Source of the DNA: Candidatus Poribacteria bacterium
GTDB taxonomy: Bacteria; Poribacteria; WGA-4E; WGA-3G
Reading direction: 5' to 3'
NCBI GenBank assembly: GCA_022827885.1
Contig: JAJEIP010000048.1
Coordinates: forward strand, 1-64,000
Length of the DNA: 64,000 nt
In this document: positions 59,707-64,000 of the stretch, one piece after another
Numbering within the stretch: position 1 is the first letter of the stretch
How the letters are laid out: the number at the start of each line of letters is the position of its first letter
Program-made: the position numbers and the translations under genes
The notes under the pieces: model-generated
The model's database searches: none
The model's input: only the letters and a program-made list of their open reading frames with translations
Told to the model about the DNA's origin: nothing

Positions 59707-59752
59707 AAAATCCGCGAAATCTGTGAAATCCGTGTCAATCCGCAATTCAGAC
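59707..59752 (+). repeat. 46-base repeat, copy B (inverted relative to copy A)
   Basis: Starts AAAATCCGCGAAATCTGTG, contains AATCCGTGTCAATCCGC and ends AATTCAGAC. Copy A is at 46476-46521 in the opposite orientation. Confidence 0.5.
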
Positions 59753-59811
59753 AATCAATACTCGTCAACTCCAAACCAAAACATATCAATTTTTTCCAAG
59801 ATTGATGTATA

Positions 59812-59883
59812 AGGTGCGGTTGGGAAACCGCACCTACCGGACCTTGGGTTCAAGCGGTTCAGAAACCGCACCTACCAGACCGG
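59812..59883. repeat. Two GGTGCGGTT hairpin repeats in tandem
   Basis: AAGGTGCGGTTGGGAAACCG then CACCTACCGGACC, and 45 bases later GCGGTTCAGAAACCGC then ACCTACCAGACCGG. Both match the hairpin at 9114-9137. They lie between the secreted peptidase gene and the Hfq-like gene. Confidence 0.6.
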
Positions 59884-59897
59884 ACGTTCCCAGCACG

Positions 59898-60440
59898 TTA
59901 ATCTTTTTGCTCTGAAATTGTAAACTCAAACAAGCCGTGCCGATACACAACCACGAGCTGTCCTCCAATCTGCATATAGAGAATATATTTCTCAAAATGC
60001 TGGATCCATCCATTCAAGACATGCCCTGTCCGTGTGACAAGGGTAACGTTAGATTTGTCTTGCTGTGCCTGCTGAAGAAGTTTATCATCAATATGGAACC
60101 GTTCGTTTGGATCCTCAGGTGGTTGAAGGTTCTGTACTTTCACGGATGGCCTGATTTTTATGTAGGGTTTCACATCCGGCATCTTCTCTTTCGGAAATGC
60201 AAATAAGATATAAAGTTTGGCTATCTGAACCCTTTCACGCTTGGGATCAACACCCCTGAGTAGATAAGGCTTGATTTTAATTTTCGATAGATCCTTTATG
60301 CCTACATAAGTAATAAAACGGACAGGTTGTCCGAAATATTCGCTGAAGATCGGGTCTGCCTCCCAATCACTGCTCTGTTCCTTACGGGCTTGTAGCAACG
60401 CTTCAAGTTGCTCAATTGTCTCGGAGGGATTTTCACGCAT
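59898..60440 (-). CDS. Protein with C-terminal Hfq/Sm-like domain
   Basis: A 180-residue protein. Residues 118-175 read like Hfq: an N-terminal helix (DDKLLQQAQQDKSNVTLVT), Sm1 (TRTGHVLNGWIQHFEKYILY) and Sm2 (QLVVVYRHGLFEFTI), where YRHG stands for the Hfq YKHA. The first ~115 residues, including EYFGQPVRFITYVGIKDL, are an added domain, perhaps a second, diverged beta-barrel. Hfq alone is about 70-100 residues. If real it would bind RNA. ATG 60440 is chosen because the domain and AAGGAAAATAGGA support it. It begins 64 bases after the Wza-like gene on the same strand and may share a transcript. Confidence 0.55.
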   Translation of the reverse strand: MRENPSETIEQLEALLQARKEQSSDWEADPIFSEYFGQPVRFITYVGIKDLSKIKIKPYLLRGVDPKRERVQIAKLYILFAFPKEKMPDVKPYIKIRPSVKVQNLQPPEDPNERFHIDDKLLQQAQQDKSNVTLVTRTGHVLNGWIQHFEKYILYMQIGGQLVVVYRHGLFEFTISEQKD

Positions 60441-60504
60441 GTTCCTATTTTCCTTTTTGTTGTTCTTCACTGAATGACAACTTGAGTATACTGCTTGGGA
60501 CACC

Positions 60505-61674
60505 TTAATTCGTTAAGTTCACTACAATGCTCACGCCGGTCGCAACGATGTAGACGATGGTACTGACAAGGTTCCAATTGATCTCAAATTTCTTCTTTAT
60601 CTCTAAAACGTCGCCCGGATAGAGTAAAGTCGGTTGTTTCTCATGTTCAACGGCCTCAAATGTGAATAGCACTTCCTGCCTCGTTCCATCGCGGCGGTGA
60701 ATTCGGATTTCCTCACGGTTCGCTGCTGCATCAAACCCACCACTGAGCGCGATAGCTCGCGCAATAGTCAGCGGTCCGCGAACCCGTTGGGCACCCGGTT
60801 CACGAACATAACCGATCACATAGATAGGATCGACTTTGAAGACGTTCGGCACAAACAACACGTCACCGTCTGACAAAGACGAAAGCGGCACATCGTTCGG
60901 GGTGGATCTCCAAAACTGCTCGGCGAGGTTGAACTCGGACAGCGTCCCGTTCTTCTCGACTCGGACAATGGTGGTTAGGTCTGCCTCTTGGGTGGGACCG
61001 CCTGCGCGAGCGAGTGCCTCTTTAAGGCTAATGTGTCTTCGAATAAAAAGTTTACCGGGGGTCTGGACCTGTCCTTGGACCTCAACGACACTAAGGGGCA
61101 TCACGAACACGAGATCGTTGACGCCGACGCGGATGTCGCGGTAAGGGTGGGTCGGTGACAGGTCGTAGATTTCGATCTTCTCTGGCATATCGGTCCGGAT
61201 TAATTGAACAACTTGGTGATCGGCGTTCTCTGCCAGACCGCCCGCGAGTGTGATGGCACGGTATAAACCGATGTCGGTTTCTGGGGAAATGGGGTAGCGT
61301 CCCGGAAGTTTGACTGCACCCCCGACGAAAACGCCGTTCTCTTGTAGCACCGGTGAGACCATGACGACGGGATTCCTGATAAGACCTTCTGAGATGAAGA
61401 ACTCCTGGATCTGTTGGTTGACCGTCTCGATTGTCTGTCCAGCAACCTTAAGATCGCCGCCGAAGTAACTAATTCTGCCGTCTTCGCGGACCTGCGCGGA
61501 GTGTGTATACTCAGGCTGTCCGACTACCGCAATCAGGAGGGTATCGCCTTTTTTGATACGGTAGACATCGCTGAAGAGGGGAGTCGTCGCGATGAGAAAC
61601 AGTAAAATCGTGTGCGCTTGCAGGCATCGGAACATCCAATGGGATACATGCAAGCGTCGCAAAAAGTAGATCAT
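60505..61674 (-). CDS. Wza-like polysaccharide export protein
   Basis: A 389-residue outer-membrane/periplasmic exporter subunit. Signal segment MFRCLQAHTILLFLIATTPL, Poly_export domain YRIKKGDTLLIAVVGQPEYT and VREDGRISYFGGDLKVAG, three SLBB-like domains (GVFVGGAVKLPGRYPISPET; VEVQGQVQTPGKLFIRRHIS; IYVIGYVREPGAQRVRGPLT) and a C-terminal hydrophobic helix VSTIVYIVATGVSIVVNL. It lacks a lipobox Cys typical of Wza. It should form a channel for exopolysaccharide. A second possible start is 61635. Fits the Wzi-like protein elsewhere in the window. Confidence 0.88.
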   Translation of the reverse strand: MIYFLRRLHVSHWMFRCLQAHTILLFLIATTPLFSDVYRIKKGDTLLIAVVGQPEYTHSAQVREDGRISYFGGDLKVAGQTIETVNQQIQEFFISEGLIRNPVVMVSPVLQENGVFVGGAVKLPGRYPISPETDIGLYRAITLAGGLAENADHQVVQLIRTDMPEKIEIYDLSPTHPYRDIRVGVNDLVFVMPLSVVEVQGQVQTPGKLFIRRHISLKEALARAGGPTQEADLTTIVRVEKNGTLSEFNLAEQFWRSTPNDVPLSSLSDGDVLFVPNVFKVDPIYVIGYVREPGAQRVRGPLTIARAIALSGGFDAAANREEIRIHRRDGTRQEVLFTFEAVEHEKQPTLLYPGDVLEIKKKFEINWNLVSTIVYIVATGVSIVVNLTN

Positions 61675-61755
61675 AACATTTTTCTGAGTATTGGCTATCT
61701 GTTCACGTCGTATGGACGCAATTGTTACGGCACACGGCGTGTGCCTGCTACTTTG

Positions 61756-61977
61756 TCAATCTGAGGTATCACTGTTGACAACGAAGGAAAGCTGCTCCTC
61801 TGTTGAATTAAACCGTTTGAAAGTACCAAACCTTCGGTTGGGTCGGTTCCGCCAATGCTCCTTGACGTAACTACCGTTACGCCGACGATGTCCTCTTACA
61901 TGCACCTTATTAGCCATGCGACTGTGGGATTTGTGAGATTTTGCTTCTTTAAAGAGGTAGAGTTGATCGGCTTTCAT
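61756..61977 (-). CDS. Small basic protein with VRGHRRRNGSYVKEHWRN motif
   Basis: A 73-residue His- and Arg-rich protein. The core MANKVHVRGHRRRNGSYVKE resembles a short widespread motif (VxGHxRxxGxYVxxHxR) found in many small bacterial proteins of unknown role. It follows the broken DUF2007 gene by 19 bases and probably shares its promoter. AGG six bases before the ATG. Confidence 0.5.
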   Translation of the reverse strand: MKADQLYLFKEAKSHKSHSRMANKVHVRGHRRRNGSYVKEHWRNRPNRRFGTFKRFNSTEEQLSFVVNSDTSD

Positions 61978-61996
61978 GACAACCTGCCTGCGGATT

Positions 61997-62344
61997 TTAA
62001 CGGTCTTGTAATGAATCGAAATAGATTTTAAGGCATTCTCGTGCTTGTGGCAGTAGATTCGCCGGCACCAGGAGATCGCCCCATTCGGATTACCAGATGT
62101 TGCCTTTCACGCCACCATAATTAGGGGCTTCATGACAGCGGAGGCGAGCAGGAATACCGTCCTCTTCCAAGACACCTTGAAGGATATTGCCCGCTAATTC
62201 ATTCGGGACAGATTCCAGCGTGTCCCAGTCCCCATATTCCGTAACCTCGGTTTGTATGGGTTGCGGCACGAGCGTTACGTGACAATCCGAACACATCGAT
62301 ACTTCTAACTTATATTCAGCATTGCATTGTGGACAGAACGGCAT
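61997..62344 (-). pseudogene. Zinc-ribbon DUF2007 protein interrupted by an in-frame TAA
   Basis: From ATG 62344 (GGAGG six bases upstream) the frame encodes a zinc ribbon, MPFCPQCNAEYKLEVSMCSD then CHVTLVP (C-x2-C, C-x2-C), and a DUF2007 domain (DTLESVPNELAGNILQGVLE). It ends at TAA 62090-62092 after VKGNIW. In the same frame the codons after the stop read SEWGDLLVPANLLPQARECL then KIYFDSLQDR and a second TAA at 61997, exactly the end expected for DUF2007. So a single nonsense change (or sequencing error, or read-through) has shortened it from about 115 to 84 residues. Confidence 0.7.
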
Positions 62345-62492
62345 CGTTTTCCTCCCGTGTGGATAGGGTGAGGTTGAAACCTGACCCTTAAAAGCGTGTA
62401 GGGGTTCGTAAAGCGTGGTGCCTGCCACGGTGCTGTTTTTTTGCAGAGGGTTGGGAACGAGGATACGTTATTACACTTAACTTAGTTCCCTT

Positions 62493-62521
62493 ATAATACC
62501 ATACGCGCGAAAATTTGTCAA
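62493..62521 (-). promoter_or_regulatory. Promoter of the DUF2007/small protein pair
   Basis: Minus strand TTGACA (62516-62521), 17-base spacer, TATTAT (62493-62498) preceded by TGG. The leader to ATG 62344 would be about 140 bases. Confidence 0.65.
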
Positions 62522-62532
62522 GAGAAAAATTT

Positions 62533-63348
62533 TCAGAATTGCCAGAGACGGAGTGCCGTTTTTCCTAACACCCATTCCCGGTCTTCTGGTGTGAAGAAAT
62601 CCATCTCATCTCGGACGACCGATAAAGTTTCCGAATAACTGGCTCGACTGAGACAGACGGGCCAATCTGTTCCCCACATCAGCCGTGAACCGCCGAATGC
62701 CTGATAGACCTTCTTAACCTGCTCAAAGGTATCCGCCCACGGGTACCCCGTCTCCGATATCGACCATGTGTGGCTAATTTTGACGTAGACGCGAGGAAAC
62801 CGTGCGAGGTTCAGCAGTAATTCAAGTTTTTCAGGGGCATCCGGCGAGCAGTCTGCCATGTGGTCTATGACAACATCAAGGTCCGGATGCTGTTCCAAGA
62901 GATGCACGAGATCCACTAATCTTTCGGCTCCTGTGAGAATCAGCATCGGGACACCGAGGGTTTCCGCACGACGGAAGATCGGTGGCATCAACGGTCCCGC
63001 AAACCAGTCGCCTGCCTCACCGACGGAAGGACTGAGTCGCACCCCGTGGAAACCTGCCTCCTCCGTCCAATGACTGAGGTGATCCGGGGCATCTGGATCT
63101 TCAGGGTTGATTCGGCAGACGCCCATGAATGTATCGGGATACCTTTTCATTGCGTCGGCGGCATAACTGTTATCCCACCGGTAATGGATGACTTGAACGA
63201 GAACGGTTTTCTCTACACCGTTCGCCGCCATCAATTCTAAGAGCATCTCTGCCGTTGCATCTTCTTCAGGTGGACTGGTTGTCTCTGGTGCCCATGGAAA
63301 CTGCGGATCGTTTTTCCAAACGTGAACATGTGGATCGATAATTCTCAT
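62533..63348 (-). CDS. Amidohydrolase-2 family metal-dependent hydrolase (PDC-type lactonase-like)
   Basis: A 271-residue TIM-barrel amidohydrolase. It starts MRIIDPHVHVWKNDPQFPW (HxH metal pair), continues GVEKTVLVQVIHYRWDNSYA, FHGVRLSPSVG, LDVVIDHMADCSP (H) and RLMWGTDWPVCLSRASY with the catalytic Asp. This is the pattern of L-rhamnono/fuconolactonase-like and 2-pyrone-4,6-dicarboxylate hydrolase-like enzymes. The substrate is unknown. It follows the LPG-synthase-like gene by four bases. Confidence 0.9.
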   Translation of the reverse strand: MRIIDPHVHVWKNDPQFPWAPETTSPPEEDATAEMLLELMAANGVEKTVLVQVIHYRWDNSYAADAMKRYPDTFMGVCRINPEDPDAPDHLSHWTEEAGFHGVRLSPSVGEAGDWFAGPLMPPIFRRAETLGVPMLILTGAERLVDLVHLLEQHPDLDVVIDHMADCSPDAPEKLELLLNLARFPRVYVKISHTWSISETGYPWADTFEQVKKVYQAFGGSRLMWGTDWPVCLSRASYSETLSVVRDEMDFFTPEDREWVLGKTALRLWQF

Positions 63349-63352
63349 ATTA

Positions 63353-64000
63353 TTATTTCTCCTTCGGTTTCATCAAGAACCCGGACGCGCCTAAGGGTAA
63401 ACAGTAAAGTAGGATTAGAATATGCAAGCTAAATCCAGTAACAGTGGCAGTCTCTATAGAGGTGCCGAAATGGTTTAGCAACCAGACGAAGGGGAATTCC
63501 GTTGTCCCGAAGTTACCGACGGTTTGAATGGGCAACAGATTAAAAACGTTGGTAAATGCAAGCGCGAACAGCACTTCGGTCATCGGAACGTCAACACCCA
63601 TCTCGACCACAAGGTAGCATTGGAACCCGAAACGGATTGCGAGACACAGGACGGAATATAGCCAAACCTCCAAGAACCGCCGATGTGATCGGAACCTCGT
63701 TAGTTCCCGAAGTACTGCCACAACTTTATCGACTGTCCATGAAACTGATCGCTTTTCAAGTGCCAATAGAGGCCTCGCACACCGTTCTGCGAATCTCATA
63801 CAGGCATGCGGTGCAGCGTAAACAAAAATCACTACAGCGACCAAGCCAACTCCCATCAGAAGCGGGATGAGATAGAGAACCGTGCCGGAAAACGTGTCTC
63901 GAAGCGCAGCGCGTAGGAGCCACGCCGTGGCGACCACCAGGCACATCAGCAGTACTAAATCTATCAGGCTTGCTACCAGCAGCGAAGCGACTCCCTGCGT
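63353..64000 (-). CDS. Lysylphosphatidylglycerol synthase-like / UPF0104 membrane protein (C-terminal part)
   Basis: The frame is open to the window edge (VASLLVASLIDLVLLMCLVV at the edge), so this is the C-terminal ~216 residues of a larger membrane protein. It has about five hydrophobic helices and the family segment FNLLPIQTVGNFGTTEFPFV then WLLNHFG, corresponding to the LP(I/V)xxxG.G..E motif of AglD/UPF0104/LPG-synthase TM proteins, which act on lipids or lipid-linked sugars. The N-terminal half lies outside the window. Confidence 0.8.
   Translation of the reverse strand, partial: TQGVASLLVASLIDLVLLMCLVVATAWLLRAALRDTFSGTVLYLIPLLMGVGLVAVVIFVYAAPHACMRFAERCARPLLALEKRSVSWTVDKVVAVLRELTRFRSHRRFLEVWLYSVLCLAIRFGFQCYLVVEMGVDVPMTEVLFALAFTNVFNLLPIQTVGNFGTTEFPFVWLLNHFGTSIETATVTGFSLHILILLYCLPLGASGFLMKPKEK

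Overview
The window looks like a chromosomal piece of an uncultured Gram-negative bacterium, most likely Candidatus Poribacteria or a close relative. Reasons: several secreted LamG/concanavalin-like and PD40/TolB-like proteins, phytanoyl-CoA dioxygenases (one fused to HEAT repeats), Uma2 nuclease, amidohydrolase-2 paralogs, a secreted protein whose C-terminus carries the tail NYPNPFNPETWIPYQL that I associate with this group, and outer-membrane parts (Wza-like exporter, Wzi-like barrel, PorV-like barrel). The taxon is an inference from gene content; no rRNA is present.

Layout. 0-18 kb: metabolic genes (truncated aminotransferase, O-methyltransferase, SMP-30, FIST, FolD, SDR, Gfo/Idh/MocA, amidohydrolases, two PhyH dioxygenases, a PLP decarboxylase, a Rieske protein). 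18-27 kb: tRNA-Val, a CAT-anticodon tRNA, an information-processing operon mutS2-dnaG-rpoD, a TPR protein, tRNA-Gly and a peroxiredoxin. 27-39 kb: envelope and secreted proteins, a eukaryote-like glutamine-dependent NAD synthetase, a Wzi-like barrel and a lytic transglycosylase. 39-46 kb: a compact chain miaB-map-ccmC-ccmD-SRPBCC, then Uma2, a DUF6807/PmoA-like protein, a class-I amidotransferase-like hydrolase and a PorV-like protein. 46.9-57 kb: three very large genes on the minus strand, an SNF2/RapA-type helicase followed by two GHKL (Hsp90/sacsin-type) ATPases that share a Cys-rich, HNH-like C-terminal module. 57-64 kb: a secreted zinc-protease-like protein, a protein with an Hfq/Sm-like C-terminal domain next to a Wza-like exporter, a DUF2007 gene broken by an in-frame stop, another amidohydrolase and the end of a UPF0104/LPG-synthase membrane protein.

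The best candidate for an undescribed system is the helicase plus twin GHKL ATPase operon, which resembles a phage-defence or nucleic-acid-surveillance cassette; it is more A/T-rich than its surroundings, has MITE-like repeats at its downstream end, and lies between two inverted copies of a 46-base repeat. The second candidate is a short C-terminal tail (consensus KLaTxWgxlKr) shared by five secreted proteins of unrelated fold, which looks like a sorting or anchoring signal different from the type IX-like tail also present in the window.

Intergenic DNA is rich in repeats: MITE-like elements with inverted termini, REP/REPIN-like hairpins, a 36-base palindromic tandem array, and short CAGTT- and CTTCCAA-rich repeats, some of which have entered coding sequence (nadE, the Wzi-like gene). 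Many genes have textbook promoters of the form TTGACA-N17-TATAAT, often with TGG before the -10 box.
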